Shown piece by piece: positions 45,273 to 54,173 of a DNA stretch of 64,000 nt. The position numbers were made by a program, and so were the translations under genes. The stretch is taken from the NCBI RefSeq assembly GCF_030719215.1, contig NZ_CP120983.1:2728001-2792000 (forward strand), given 5' to 3'. A model generated the notes under the pieces. That model was not told the origin of the DNA. It worked only from the letters and a program-made list of their open reading frames with translations, and made no database searches. The first letter of the stretch is position 1. Every line of letters begins with the position of its first letter. This DNA comes from Streptomyces sp. Alt3 (lineage in GTDB: Bacteria > Actinomycetota > Actinomycetes > Streptomycetales > Streptomycetaceae).

Positions 45273-46130
45273 ATGCCCGAGTCGACGTGGACCGTCGCCG
45301 AGCCCCGGAAGCTCGCGTTCGACGAACCCGTGACAGCGCTCAACGTGCGCATCGTCGACGGAGCGATCAACGTCGTCGGCACGGACGAACCGGCCGCACG
45401 GCTGGAGGTCTCCGCGATCGACGGGCCACCGCTGATCGTGACCCTGGTGGACGGCACGCTCTCCGTCGCCTACGAGGACCTTCCGTGGCAGGGCCTTCTG
45501 ACCTGGCTGGACCGCAGGACTCCGCGCCGCAGGGCCGCGGTCTCGCTGGCCGTACCGGCCGGGGCGGCGGTGGAGGTCGGCGTGATCGGCGCCGAGGCGG
45601 TCGTGTCGGGGATCCGGGGACGCACCGAGCTGCGCGGCATCTCCGGGGACAGCACCCTGGTGGGTCTCTCCGGCGTCGTGCGGGCCGAGACGGTGTCCGG
45701 CGGCCTGGAGGCCCAGGCCGTCACCGGCGACCTTCGGTTCCAGTCCGTGTCGGGTGATCTCACGGTCGTCGAGGGCGCGGGCACCTCGGTCCGGGCGGAG
45801 TCGGTGACCGGGCACATGGTGCTCGACCTCGACACCTCGCCGAAACCGACCGACATCAGACTGACCTCGGTGTCCGGTGAGATCGCCATCCGCCTGCCGC
45901 ACCCCGCCGACGCGAAGGTGGAGGCGAACACCGCGAGCGGGACCGTCTCCAACGCCTTCGAGGACCTGCGGGTGGGCGGCCAGTGGGGCGCGAAGAAGAT
46001 CACCGGCACCCTCGGCGCGGGCACGGGGAAGCTGAAGGCGACCACCGTCTCGGGTTCGATCGCCCTGTTGCGCCGGCAGGCCGCCCAGGACCACGCGCAT
46101 GATGCCGAGCCGACCGGAAAGGTGCTCTGA
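45273..46130 (+). CDS. DUF4097-family beta-helix protein
   Basis: 285 residues. A repetitive right-handed beta-solenoid pattern is formed by repeated G-x-T-x-L-x-G-x-S-G units (VSGIRGRTELRGISGDSTLVGLSGVVRAETVSGGLEA, and so on). There is no signal peptide. The pattern is that of DUF4097 adhesin-like domains, which in actinobacteria and Firmicutes pair with PadR and membrane-stress genes. GGGAGG lies 7 nt before ATG 45273. The stop is 1 nt from the PadR start, so they are co-translated. Confidence 0.85.
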   Translation: MPESTWTVAEPRKLAFDEPVTALNVRIVDGAINVVGTDEPAARLEVSAIDGPPLIVTLVDGTLSVAYEDLPWQGLLTWLDRRTPRRRAAVSLAVPAGAAVEVGVIGAEAVVSGIRGRTELRGISGDSTLVGLSGVVRAETVSGGLEAQAVTGDLRFQSVSGDLTVVEGAGTSVRAESVTGHMVLDLDTSPKPTDIRLTSVSGEIAIRLPHPADAKVEANTASGTVSNAFEDLRVGGQWGAKKITGTLGAGTGKLKATTVSGSIALLRRQAAQDHAHDAEPTGKVL

Positions 46131-46131
46131 C

Positions 46132-47109
46132 ATGGCCCCCGTATTCGCCCACGGCCGCTTGCGCCTGTATCTCCTCAAGCTTCTGGACGAGGCTCCCCGC
46201 CACGGCTACGAGGTGATCCGCCTCCTGGAGGAGCGCTTCCAGGGGCTGTACGCCCCGTCGGCGGGCACCGTGTATCCGCGCCTGGCCAAGCTGGAGGCCG
46301 AGGGCCTGGTGACCCACGCCACCGAGGGCGGCCGCAAGGTCTACTCCATCACCGACGCCGGACGGGCCGAGCTGGCGGGCCGGGGCGGCGAACTGGCGGA
46401 TCTGGAGCTGGAGATCCGCGACTCCGTCTCCGAGCTTGCGGCAGAGATCCGCGACGACGTGCGGGGCGCGGTCGGCCAGCTGCGCAGCGAGATGCGCGCG
46501 GCGGCCTCCGAGTCACGGCAGACCTCCGGCGGGGGCCGGAGCGGCTGGGACCCCGGCTTCGGGGAGAAGGAGGCATGGCGCCTGGCGAAGGAGGAGCTGC
46601 GCAAGGCGAAGCAGGAGTGGAAGGAACAGGCCCGAAGGGCGAAGGACGAGTCCCGCAAGGCCCGTGAGGACGCCGAGCAGGCACGCCGTCAGGCCCAGGA
46701 GGCGCACGAGAAGGCGCGGGAGCAGGTACAGAACGCCGCGCGCCAGGTCCAGGAGCACTTCGCTCGGGGCGACTGGCCGGCAGGCGTGCGGGACGGCCTG
46801 GCCGAGATCACCGGCCAGCTCGGCGGCTTCGCCAGGACGGGCACCTGGCCGTCGTACAGCCGCCCCGCACCGGAAGAGCCGGACATCGAGTGGGCAGCCG
46901 ACACCACGACCACCGGGGACCCGGCACGTGACCTGGACCGCCTGCTGGACCGCTTCCGTGACGACATCCGTGACGCGGCCCGGGACCGAGGCGTCACCGG
47001 GACCCAACTCTCCGAGGCACGCGGCCATCTGGCCACCGCCGCGACGCACATCGACTCGCTGCTGCGGGGAACGGCCGACGAGACGAAGGACCCCGAGGGC
47101 GCGTCCTGA
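46132..47109 (+). CDS. PadR-family regulator with long coiled-coil C-terminus
   Basis: 325 residues. The PadR winged helix is at 1-85 (LRLYLLKLLDEAPRHGYEVIRLLEERF, YPRLAKLEAEGLV). A very Lys/Arg/Glu/Ala-rich coiled coil follows (about 130-225, EELRKAKQEWKEQARRAKDE), then a helical tail. It is about twice the usual PadR length, and the coiled coil suggests binding to a partner or to DNA. It probably represses its own operon through the 45208-45242 sites. Confidence 0.88.
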   Translation: MAPVFAHGRLRLYLLKLLDEAPRHGYEVIRLLEERFQGLYAPSAGTVYPRLAKLEAEGLVTHATEGGRKVYSITDAGRAELAGRGGELADLELEIRDSVSELAAEIRDDVRGAVGQLRSEMRAAASESRQTSGGGRSGWDPGFGEKEAWRLAKEELRKAKQEWKEQARRAKDESRKAREDAEQARRQAQEAHEKAREQVQNAARQVQEHFARGDWPAGVRDGLAEITGQLGGFARTGTWPSYSRPAPEEPDIEWAADTTTTGDPARDLDRLLDRFRDDIRDAARDRGVTGTQLSEARGHLATAATHIDSLLRGTADETKDPEGAS

Positions 47110-47112
47110 TCT

Positions 47113-47160
47113 CCGTCCGCCGCACTGCGCCGTCGGCCCACGGCGCGGTGCGGCGGACGG
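47113..47160. terminator. bidirectional terminator between padR and the Clp_N gene
   Basis: Nested perfect stems: CCGTCCGCCGCAC (47113-47125) with 47148-47160, and GCGCCGT/ACGGCGC inside. Confidence 0.75.
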
Positions 47161-47164
47161 CCGG

Positions 47165-47734
47165 TCAGCTCGCCCGGCGGCTCTCCCCGCCCTCTCCGTA
47201 CAGCGCCCGCTCCACCGTCGCGTAGGTCGCCCCGTTCTCGGCGAGCACATCGGCGACGGGGCCGGGACAGGCGGTCAGGGCCAGCAGCAGGTGCTCCTCG
47301 CCGATGAAGCGGTCACGCCGGCCGAGGGCGATGCGAAGGGACTTCTCCAGGATGCCCTTGGCGCCGCCGGTGAAGGGGCGCCGTCCGGACCACCGGCGTC
47401 TGTTGCCGCGCGCGCCCGCCAGGACTCCCTCACCGTGGACGCCCTCGACGCGGGCCAGGATCTCGGTGATGTCGATGCCGATACCGGCGAGTGCCTCGGT
47501 GTCCGCCTTGGTGAGCCCGCCCCGGCGGCGGGCCTCCGCGAGCGCCGCCTCCATGGAGGCACGCCGGTCGACGAGCCCGAGGGCGGCGACGGCGAAGGAG
47601 GCGCGGCTGCCCCTCCGATCCAGGAGGGAGAGAAGCAGGTGCTCCTCGGTGACGGAGTCCGCCTGGGCCTGCTCGGCATGAGTCACGGCGCCGGTCACGG
47701 TGGCCCGCGCCCCCTTGGTGAATCGCTCGAACAT
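47165..47734 (-). CDS. Clp N-terminal-domain protein without ATPase
   Basis: 189 residues made of two Clp_N repeats (MFERFTKGARATVTGAVTHAEQAQADSVTEEHLLLSLL and AKGILEKSLRIALGRRDRFIGEEHLLLAL). There are no AAA+ modules, so it cannot unfold proteins itself; it may act as adaptor, decoy or stress sensor. GGGAGG is 5 nt before ATG 47734. Its start shares one base with the stop of the upstream HTH gene (TGATG), so the two are coupled. Confidence 0.88.
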   Translation of the reverse strand: MFERFTKGARATVTGAVTHAEQAQADSVTEEHLLLSLLDRRGSRASFAVAALGLVDRRASMEAALAEARRRGGLTKADTEALAGIGIDITEILARVEGVHGEGVLAGARGNRRRWSGRRPFTGGAKGILEKSLRIALGRRDRFIGEEHLLLALTACPGPVADVLAENGATYATVERALYGEGGESRRAS

Positions 47735-47943
47735 CAATGCCTCCCGTACTTCTTGTGCACGGCCTGCCTGCTGACACCCAGCTCGGCAGCGATCTCCTGC
47801 CACGACCATCCCTGGACGCGGGCACTTCTCACCTGGACGGCTTCGAGTTGTTCTAGCAGCCTCCGCAGCGCGGCGACGGCCCGCAGCCCGACGCGCGGGT
47901 CGCGGTCACCGGCACGTGCGGCGAGATCCGTTGCTTCGGTCAT
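47734..47943 (-). CDS. small HTH DNA-binding protein coupled to the Clp_N gene
   Basis: 69 residues. An N-terminal helix-rich region ([24 protein letters not shown]) is followed by a helix-turn-helix, WSWQEIAAELGVSRQAVHKKYG. ATG 47943 is supported by a -10 TAGGTT ending 6 nt upstream, so the mRNA is leaderless. Both promoter elements lie in identical-class inverted repeats, which points to autoregulation. Confidence 0.85.
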   Translation of the reverse strand: MTEATDLAARAGDRDPRVGLRAVAALRRLLEQLEAVQVRSARVQGWSWQEIAAELGVSRQAVHKKYGRH

Positions 47944-47945
47944 AA

Positions 47946-47990
47946 TGTCAACCTACGTTGACATTCACTCCATGTCAATCAAAGTTGACA
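47946..47990 (-). promoter_or_regulatory. promoter with two 18-bp operators for the HTH-Clp_N operon
   Basis: Two inverted repeats of the form TGTCAA-N6-TTGACA lie at 47946-47963 and 47973-47990, 27 bp centre to centre. On the minus strand TTGACA (47973-47978) is the -35 and TAGGTT (47950-47955) the -10, spaced by 17 bp. One operator therefore covers each promoter element. The upstream operator also contains the stop codon of the preceding acetyltransferase gene. Confidence 0.75.
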
Positions 47991-48520
47991 TCATCGGTGG
48001 CGAGGAGTGCGTGGCGCTCCACGTCGTAGCGGACATCCCCGTAGCGGAGCTTGTTCCGCTCGATTCCCTCCGCGGCGAAGCCGGCCCGCAGGGCGACGGC
48101 GCAGGAGGCAGGGTTGTTCGTCCTGTGTCCGAGCTCCAGCCGGTGGAGCCCGAGATCGCCGAAGGCCCAGCCGGCCAGGGCCCGCAGCCCCGAGGAGGCG
48201 ACACCGGTCCCCCGGGCCGCCTCCGTGGTCCAGTACGAGACCCAGCCCGTGTCATGGACGTGGTTCACCGAGGTCACGGCGACGGATCCGAGTGCGACTC
48301 CCTCGCGGACGACCGCCCAGCTGTATCCACTGCCGGCCGCCCGCTCGTCATCCCGGTCTGCGATCCACTCCGAGGCCTCGGCCGTGGTCGTGACAGGCCG
48401 GGCGGCCTGCCGGGCCATCTCCGCGGGCGCGAAGGCGCGGAGCACCGCCGGAGCGTCGTCCGGCCGCCAGGGACGGAGCAGGAGCCCCTGGCCGGTCAGC
48501 AGTTCCGCCGTGTCGCTCAC
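47975..48520 (-). CDS. GNAT-family N-acetyltransferase (RimJ/RimL type)
   Basis: 181 residues. The GNAT core is LLLRPWRPDDAPAVLRAF, VSYWTTEAARGTGVASSGLRAL (acetyl-CoA loop) and HRLELGHRTNNPASCAVALRAGFAAEG, the pattern of ribosomal-protein or small-molecule acetyltransferases. GTG 48520 overlaps the stop of the upstream oxidoreductase gene (GTGA). Its last codons lie inside an operator of the next operon. Confidence 0.9.
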   Translation of the reverse strand: MSDTAELLTGQGLLLRPWRPDDAPAVLRAFAPAEMARQAARPVTTTAEASEWIADRDDERAAGSGYSWAVVREGVALGSVAVTSVNHVHDTGWVSYWTTEAARGTGVASSGLRALAGWAFGDLGLHRLELGHRTNNPASCAVALRAGFAAEGIERNKLRYGDVRYDVERHALLATDDVNFD

Positions 48521-49482
48521 GCGGTGGTGAGAACGATCTTCCCGAAGAGGTCACCGGCGGCCAGCCGCTCGAAGCCCTCACGGGCCCGGTCCAGCGGCAG
48601 CATCCCGTCGATGACCGGCCGCACACCGGTGGCCGCGCAGAACGACAGCAGGTCCTCCAGCTCGTCCTTGGAGCCCATGGTGGAGCCGACGATCTTCAGC
48701 TCCAGGAAGAAGATCCGGGTCAGCTCGGCGTGGGAGGGCCGGTCTCCGCTGGTGGCGCCCGAGATGACCAGAGTGCCACCCGACCGCAGCGACTTGACCG
48801 AGTGGGACCAGGTCGCCGCTCCGACGGTCTCGATGACGGCGTCGACACGCTTCGGCAGCCGGGCACCGGGCTCGTAGGCCTCGACGGCCCCCAGCTCGAC
48901 GGCCCGCTCGCGCTTGGCCGCGTCACGGCTGGTGGCGAACATCCGGAGCCCTGCGGCCTTGCCGAGCACGATCGCGGCGGTGGCCACACCGCCGCCCGCG
49001 CCCTGGACGAGGACGGAGTCCCCGGGTCGCACACCGGCGTTCGTGAACAGCATCCGGTACGCCGTCAGCCAGGCGGTCGGCAGGCAGGCGGCCTGCTCGA
49101 AGGTGAGTTCCTTCGGCTTCGGCAGCACGTTCCAGCTGGGGACGGTGACCTGCTCGGCGAACGTGCCCTGGTAGCGCTCGGTGAGGATCGAGCGCGGCTC
49201 GTCCGGGCCGACGCCGTGCCCTGTCTGCCCGATGACGGAGTGCAGGACCACCTCGTTGCCGTCCTGGTCGATACCGGCGGCGTCGCAGCCGAGGATCATG
49301 GGCAGCTTGCCCTCGGCGAGGCCCACACCCCGCAGGGACCAGAGGTCGTGATGGTTGAGCGACGCGGCCTTGACCCGGACCGTGGTCCACCCGGACCGCG
49401 CCTCCGGGGCGGGGCGTTCACCCAGCTCCAGTCCGTCGAGGGGGCGGTCACGGTCGATGCGGGCTGCGTAGGCGGCGAACAT
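48517..49482 (-). CDS. zinc-type alcohol dehydrogenase/quinone oxidoreductase-like protein (MDR)
   Basis: 321 residues of the medium-chain dehydrogenase/reductase superfamily. GCDAAGID, TAWLTAYRMLFTNAGVRPGDSVLVQGAGGGVATAAI (nucleotide-binding) and the C-terminal DRAREGFERLAAGDLFGKIVL are visible. Catalytic-zinc ligands of true alcohol dehydrogenases are missing, so an NADPH-dependent quinone or enone reductase is more likely. ATG 49482 is supported by TATCGT ending 7 nt upstream (leaderless pattern). Co-transcribed with the GNAT gene. Confidence 0.9.
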   Translation of the reverse strand: MFAAYAARIDRDRPLDGLELGERPAPEARSGWTTVRVKAASLNHHDLWSLRGVGLAEGKLPMILGCDAAGIDQDGNEVVLHSVIGQTGHGVGPDEPRSILTERYQGTFAEQVTVPSWNVLPKPKELTFEQAACLPTAWLTAYRMLFTNAGVRPGDSVLVQGAGGGVATAAIVLGKAAGLRMFATSRDAAKRERAVELGAVEAYEPGARLPKRVDAVIETVGAATWSHSVKSLRSGGTLVISGATSGDRPSHAELTRIFFLELKIVGSTMGSKDELEDLLSFCAATGVRPVIDGMLPLDRAREGFERLAAGDLFGKIVLTTA

Positions 49483-49577
49483 GGCCACGACGATAGGCCG
49501 TGACGCGCCGTGACGTAACCGTTCGAAGGTGTGACACACGCCCCAGCTCGCGGAGCTCCCGTGCGCGGAAGTGGGGC

Positions 49578-49621
49578 GGGGCGGGGTGCGCCTCACTCGG
49601 CACGCGACCGCACCCCGCCCC
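49578..49621 (-). terminator. terminator after the malic enzyme gene
   Basis: A 13-bp perfect stem, GGGGCGGGGTGCG (49578-49590) against 49609-49621, just past the malic enzyme stop (49630). Confidence 0.7.
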
Positions 49622-49629
49622 GTCCTGCG

Positions 49630-50865
49630 TCAGCGCCGCGCGACACCCTCGGCACGCGCGGCCGCGGCCACCGCGGCGGTGACGGCGGGTGCGACCCGCT
49701 CGTCGAACGGCGACGGGATCACGTACTCGGCCGCCAGCTCGTCGCCGACGACGTCCGCGAGCGCGTTCGCCGCCGCGATCTTCATGCCCTCGGTGATCCG
49801 GGAGGCCCGCACCTGCAGCGCTCCCGCGAAGATGCCGGGGAACGCCAGCACGTTGTTGATCTGGTTCGGGTAGTCCGACCGTCCGGTCGCCACCACGGCC
49901 GCGTACTTGTGCGCGATGTCGGGATGGACCTCGGGGTTCGGGTTGGCCATGGCGAACACGAACGCGCCGGGCGCCATCGAGGCCACGGCCGGCTCGGGGA
50001 CCGTACCGCCGGAGACGCCGATGAAGACGTCGGCGCCGGCCAGGGCGGTCTCCAGGGAGCCGGTGATGCCCGCCCGGTTGGTGATCTCCGCCAGTTCGCG
50101 CTTGACGTCCGTGAGGTCGTCACGGTCACCGCTGACGACGCCCTTGCGGTCGGCGACGGCGACGTCACCGATGCCGGCCTCCAGGAGGAACTTCGCGATG
50201 GCCACACCCGCCGCGCCCGCACCGGAGATGACGGCGCGCAGGTCACCGAGCGTACGGCCGGACAGCTTCGCGGCGTTGCGCAGGGCCGCGAGGGTGACCA
50301 CCGCCGTGCCGTGCTGGTCGTCGTGGAAGACCGGGATGTCGAGACGCTCCTGGAGCTTGCGCTCGATCTCGAAGCACCGGGGCGCCGAGATGTCCTCCAG
50401 GTTCACACCGCCGAAGGAGGGCGCGAGGCGGACGACGGTCTCGACGATCTCGTCCGCGTCGGTGGTGGCGAGCGCGATCGGCACCGCGTCGACCCCGCCG
50501 AACTGCTTGAACAGGATCGCCTTGCCCTCCATCACGGGGAGGGATGCCTCAGGACCGATGTCCCCGAGGCCGAGGACTGCGGTGCCGTCCGTGACGACGG
50601 CCACGACCTGCGACTTCCAGGTGTAGTCGTGGACGAGTTCGGGCTGCTCGGCGATGGCGCTGCACACCTTGGCCACGCCGGGCGTGTACGCGAGGGACAG
50701 GTCGTCCTTGTCGCGGATCGGAACGGTGGCCTGCACGGCCATCTTCCCGCCACGGTGGAGGGCGAAGGCCGGATCGAAGGGCTCGTCCGCACCGCTGGGT
50801 CCTGCCGCACCGGCCGGGCCGTGCGTCGTGCTGTCGCTGCGAGGATTGACGATCTCCGCTGCCAT
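49630..50865 (-). CDS. NAD(P)-dependent malic enzyme
   Basis: 411 residues. It decarboxylates malate to pyruvate. Motifs are [56 protein letters not shown] and [16 protein letters not shown] (Rossmann), the pattern of the short bacterial enzyme without phosphotransacetylase domain. ATG 50865 is preceded by AAGGGG. It supplies NADPH and pyruvate; cofactor preference cannot be read reliably. Confidence 0.94.
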   Translation of the reverse strand: MAAEIVNPRSDSTTHGPAGAAGPSGADEPFDPAFALHRGGKMAVQATVPIRDKDDLSLAYTPGVAKVCSAIAEQPELVHDYTWKSQVVAVVTDGTAVLGLGDIGPEASLPVMEGKAILFKQFGGVDAVPIALATTDADEIVETVVRLAPSFGGVNLEDISAPRCFEIERKLQERLDIPVFHDDQHGTAVVTLAALRNAAKLSGRTLGDLRAVISGAGAAGVAIAKFLLEAGIGDVAVADRKGVVSGDRDDLTDVKRELAEITNRAGITGSLETALAGADVFIGVSGGTVPEPAVASMAPGAFVFAMANPNPEVHPDIAHKYAAVVATGRSDYPNQINNVLAFPGIFAGALQVRASRITEGMKIAAANALADVVGDELAAEYVIPSPFDERVAPAVTAAVAAAARAEGVARR

Positions 50866-51391
50866 TGTGTTGACCCCTTAAGTCTTCATCATTTGAGGGT
50901 GGCCACTCCTGGTTGAGGAGGGGTGGGCGGGCACCGCGTACGTTCCCGGCGCTGAGCGGTTGGACCGCTCCGGCAGGGGAGACACATACGCGCGGGCGCG
51001 CCGCACACGCGCCCTGAGCCCCGGATGAGGGGTGTAAAGGTCTTTCTTACCGGACGGACCGGGCCTCTTACGAGTCGGTATCGACTCGGTGAGATGACTC
51101 ATAGCCGAATATCTGGACAAGTCCACTAAGGGCTACAAAGGCAGTCCGTAGGTCGAGACGCACCGGAGATTCTCCGGAAGGGTGCGCACTTTCCAGCAGA
51201 TGGTCCGGCCTTGCCATACCGGCCCGTTGAGGTTCGGGGGTCGCCCGTTACCCGATTTTGACATGCCTGGACCCCTGATCGGGTGAGTCCGAATGGCAAG
51301 ATGCCCTAATCACACAAGGTGGCGTCACTCGAAGGTGCGTGCGTACCCACCTGAAAAGGCAGCATTCCCTCACCGCCGGAGGATTCCGATC
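50866..51391. promoter_or_regulatory. 526-bp divergent regulatory region with an inverted repeat
   Basis: Between the malic enzyme and the ABC transporter. It contains the 18-bp repeat CGAGTCG-N4-CGACTCG (51071-51088) and an AT-richer patch (51090-51145). A perfect -35, TTGACA (51258-51263), has no good -10 at the right distance. No gene was found. Confidence 0.4.
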
Positions 51392-52351
51392 ATGACCGCA
51401 AGCACCCTCTGTCGTACGACCGCGAAGTCCCGGATTGCCGCGGTCTGCGCAGTCGCGGTCGCCGGCACCCTGCTGCTGACCGCCTGTGGCGACCAGACCG
51501 ACAGCGGTTCGAAGAAGGCCGCGGACAGCACGTCCGGAAACAGTGCCCCGCTCTTCGACAAGCTCCCGGAGAAGTACCAGAAGTCCGGCGTCATCAAGGT
51601 CGGCACGAATGCCGAGTACGCGCCGATGGAGTCCGTCGAGAACGGCAAGATCGTCGGTGTCGACCCCGACCTCGCCGAGGCCCTCGGCAAGCAGCTCGGC
51701 GTGAAGTTCGAGTTCACCTCCGGCTCCTTCGACGGCCTGATCACCGCCCTCAACACCGGCCGCCACGACATCGCCATGTCGTCCATCACGGACAACAAGC
51801 AGCGCCAGGAGGGCCTGGACGACAGCGGCAAGAAGCTCGGCAAGGGCGTCGACTTCGTCGACTACTTCCTGGCCGGCACCGCCGTCTACACCAAGAAGGG
51901 CAACCCCGAGGGCATCAAGTCCATCGAGGACCTGTGCGGCAAGGGCGCGGCGGTCCAGCGCGGCACCACGTACGAGAAGGCCCTGCAGAAGCAGTCGAAG
52001 GCCTGCACGGACGGCGGCAAGAAGGCCGTCGACATCCAGTCCTTCGAGAACGACACCGAGGCCCAGACCCGTGTGAAGTCGGGCGGCGCCGTCGCCGGTG
52101 TCAACGACTACCCGGTCGCCCTCGACCTGGCCCGCAAGGCCAACGGCGGCAAGGACTTCGAGGTCGTCGGCGAGCAGGTCGACGCCGGCCCCTTCGGCAT
52201 CGCCGTGAACAAGGACAACACCGAGCTGCGTGACGCCCTGAAGGAGGCCGTCGACGCGATCATCGCCGACGGTTCCTACCAGAAGGTCCTCGACAAGTGG
52301 GGTGCCGGCACCGGCGCGATCGACAAGGCCGCCGTCAACGGCGGCAAGTGA
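51392..52351 (+). CDS. amino-acid ABC transporter substrate-binding lipoprotein
   Basis: 319 residues. The signal peptide ends in lipobox LLTAC (Cys about 31). The type-2 periplasmic-binding domain shows GVIKVGTNAEYAPMESVENGKIVGVDPDLAEALGKQLG and FDGLITALNTGRHDIAMSSITD, typical of polar amino-acid (glutamate-family) binding proteins. GGAGGA lies 8 nt before ATG 51392. First gene of the three-gene operon. Confidence 0.93.
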   Translation: MTASTLCRTTAKSRIAAVCAVAVAGTLLLTACGDQTDSGSKKAADSTSGNSAPLFDKLPEKYQKSGVIKVGTNAEYAPMESVENGKIVGVDPDLAEALGKQLGVKFEFTSGSFDGLITALNTGRHDIAMSSITDNKQRQEGLDDSGKKLGKGVDFVDYFLAGTAVYTKKGNPEGIKSIEDLCGKGAAVQRGTTYEKALQKQSKACTDGGKKAVDIQSFENDTEAQTRVKSGGAVAGVNDYPVALDLARKANGGKDFEVVGEQVDAGPFGIAVNKDNTELRDALKEAVDAIIADGSYQKVLDKWGAGTGAIDKAAVNGGK

Positions 52352-52378
52352 CCGGCGCACCACCGAAGGGCAGTCACC

Positions 52379-53347
52379 GTGACTGACAAGTTCGACAAGG
52401 TGCCCGGCGGCCCATCGGTCGCCGACGCACCCGTCTCCAAGGCCACCACCGTCGCACCGGAGACCATCAAGGCCATCCCCGTACGGCACGTCGGCCGCTG
52501 GATCAGCGGCGTGGTCGTGCTCGCACTGCTGGCGGCTCTGGTCTACGCCTTCTCGCAGGGCAACATCCAGTGGCAGGCCGTCCAGGACAAGCTGTTCGAC
52601 GACACCGTCCTCGCGGGAGCCGGCCGCACCCTGATGATCAGTGTGCTCGCCATGGCCCTCGGTGTGGTCCTTGGTGTGGTCCTCGCCGTCATGCGGCTCT
52701 CCAGGAACCCCGTGACCAGCTGGGTGGCGTGGCTGTACATCTGGTTCTTCCGCGGCACTCCGGTCTACGTGCAGTTGCTGCTCTGGTTCAACCTGGCGCT
52801 GATCTTCCCGGTCCTCAACATCCCGTTCATCTACAAGGACGAGATGACCGACGTGATGACGCCGTTCATGTGCGCCCTGCTGGGGCTGGCCCTCAACGAG
52901 GCCGCGTACATGGCGGAGATCGTCAGGGCGGGCATCCAGTCGGTGGACGAGGGCCAGACCGAGGCCTCGCACGCGCTCGGCATGACCCAGGCGAAGACGA
53001 TGCGCCGCGTGGTGCTCCCGCAGGCCCTGCGGGTGATCATCCCGCCGACCGGCAACGAGTTCATCAACATGCTGAAGACCTCGTCCCTGGTCTACGCGGT
53101 GACCTACAACGAGCTGCTGCGTTCCACGTCGCAGATCGGCTCGACGTCGTACGCGGTGATGGAGATGCTCTTCGTCGCCTCCATCTGGTACATCGTGATG
53201 ACCAGCGTGTTCAGCGTCGGCCAGTACTACCTGGAGCGCCGGTACGCCCGGGGCACCCTGCGCAGCCTGCCGCTGACCCCGTGGCAGCGGGTCAAGGTCA
53301 ACCTCGCCTCCTTCAGCAACCGTCCTTCGGGGGGTGTCTCCGCATGA
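52379..53347 (+). CDS. amino-acid ABC transporter permease
   Basis: 322 residues. Five or more membrane helices from about residue 42, with the HisMQ-type permease loop [29 protein letters not shown] and the coupling segment [28 protein letters not shown]. An unusually long cytosolic N-terminus (about 40 residues) precedes the first helix. Start GTG 52379. The single permease gene implies a homodimer. Confidence 0.93.
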   Translation: MTDKFDKVPGGPSVADAPVSKATTVAPETIKAIPVRHVGRWISGVVVLALLAALVYAFSQGNIQWQAVQDKLFDDTVLAGAGRTLMISVLAMALGVVLGVVLAVMRLSRNPVTSWVAWLYIWFFRGTPVYVQLLLWFNLALIFPVLNIPFIYKDEMTDVMTPFMCALLGLALNEAAYMAEIVRAGIQSVDEGQTEASHALGMTQAKTMRRVVLPQALRVIIPPTGNEFINMLKTSSLVYAVTYNELLRSTSQIGSTSYAVMEMLFVASIWYIVMTSVFSVGQYYLERRYARGTLRSLPLTPWQRVKVNLASFSNRPSGGVSA

Positions 53348-54105
53348 CCGCCATGGTGAAGGCCGAGGGCGTCCACAAGTCCTTCGGCCCCGCGCACATC
53401 CTCAAGGGCATCGACCTGGAGGTCGCCCCGCGTGAGGTGTTCTGCCTGATCGGCCCGTCCGGTTCCGGCAAGTCGACGTTCCTCAGGTGCATCAACCACC
53501 TGGAGCAGATCAACGCCGGACGGCTGTACGTCGACGGCGATCTGGTCGGCTACCGGCAGAAGGGCGACAAGCTCTACGAGCTCAGGGACAGCGAGGTCGC
53601 TCTCCAGCGCCGTGACATCGGCATGGTCTTCCAGCGCTTCAACCTGTTCCCGCACATGACGGCCCTGGAGAACGTCATGGAGGCGCCGATCCAGGTCAAG
53701 CGCGAAGCCAGGGCTGTCGCCCGGGCCCGCGCGGAGCGTCTGCTGGACCGGGTCGGCCTGTCCGACAAGGCGAAGAACTACCCCTCCCAGCTCTCCGGCG
53801 GACAGCAGCAGCGGGTGGCCATCGCCCGCGCCCTGGCCATGGAGCCGAAGCTGATGCTCTTCGACGAGCCGACGTCGGCCCTCGACCCGGAGCTGGTCGG
53901 CGACGTCCTGGACGTCATGCGCGGCCTCGCGGAGGAGGGCATGACGATGATCGTCGTCACCCACGAGATGGGCTTCGCCCGTGAGGTCGGTGACGCGCTG
54001 GTCTTCATGGACGACGGTGTCGTGGTCGAGTCCGGCCACCCGCGTGACGTCCTGACGAACCCTCAGCACGACCGGACGAAGTCCTTCCTGTCGAAGGTGC
54101 TGTAA
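53344..54105 (+). CDS. amino-acid ABC transporter ATP-binding protein
   Basis: 253 residues. Walker [11 protein letters not shown]-loop [11 protein letters not shown], signature [15 protein letters not shown], Walker [14 protein letters not shown] and H-loop [12 protein letters not shown] are all intact. It energises uptake by the permease above. ATG 53344 overlaps the permease stop by ATGA. A strong hairpin follows. Confidence 0.95.
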   Translation: MTAMVKAEGVHKSFGPAHILKGIDLEVAPREVFCLIGPSGSGKSTFLRCINHLEQINAGRLYVDGDLVGYRQKGDKLYELRDSEVALQRRDIGMVFQRFNLFPHMTALENVMEAPIQVKREARAVARARAERLLDRVGLSDKAKNYPSQLSGGQQQRVAIARALAMEPKLMLFDEPTSALDPELVGDVLDVMRGLAEEGMTMIVVTHEMGFAREVGDALVFMDDGVVVESGHPRDVLTNPQHDRTKSFLSKVL

Positions 54106-54123
54106 CACCGCTGCCGGCAGCAC

Positions 54124-54162
54124 GAGGAGGGCGGTACGGACCCGGTCCGTACCGCCCTCCTC
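54124..54162. terminator. strong bidirectional terminator after the ABC operon
   Basis: A 19-bp perfect inverted repeat (54124-54142 with 54144-54162), starting 18 bp after the ATPase stop and 12 bp before the convergent gene end. Confidence 0.8.
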
Positions 54163-54173
54163 GCCGTTCCCCG

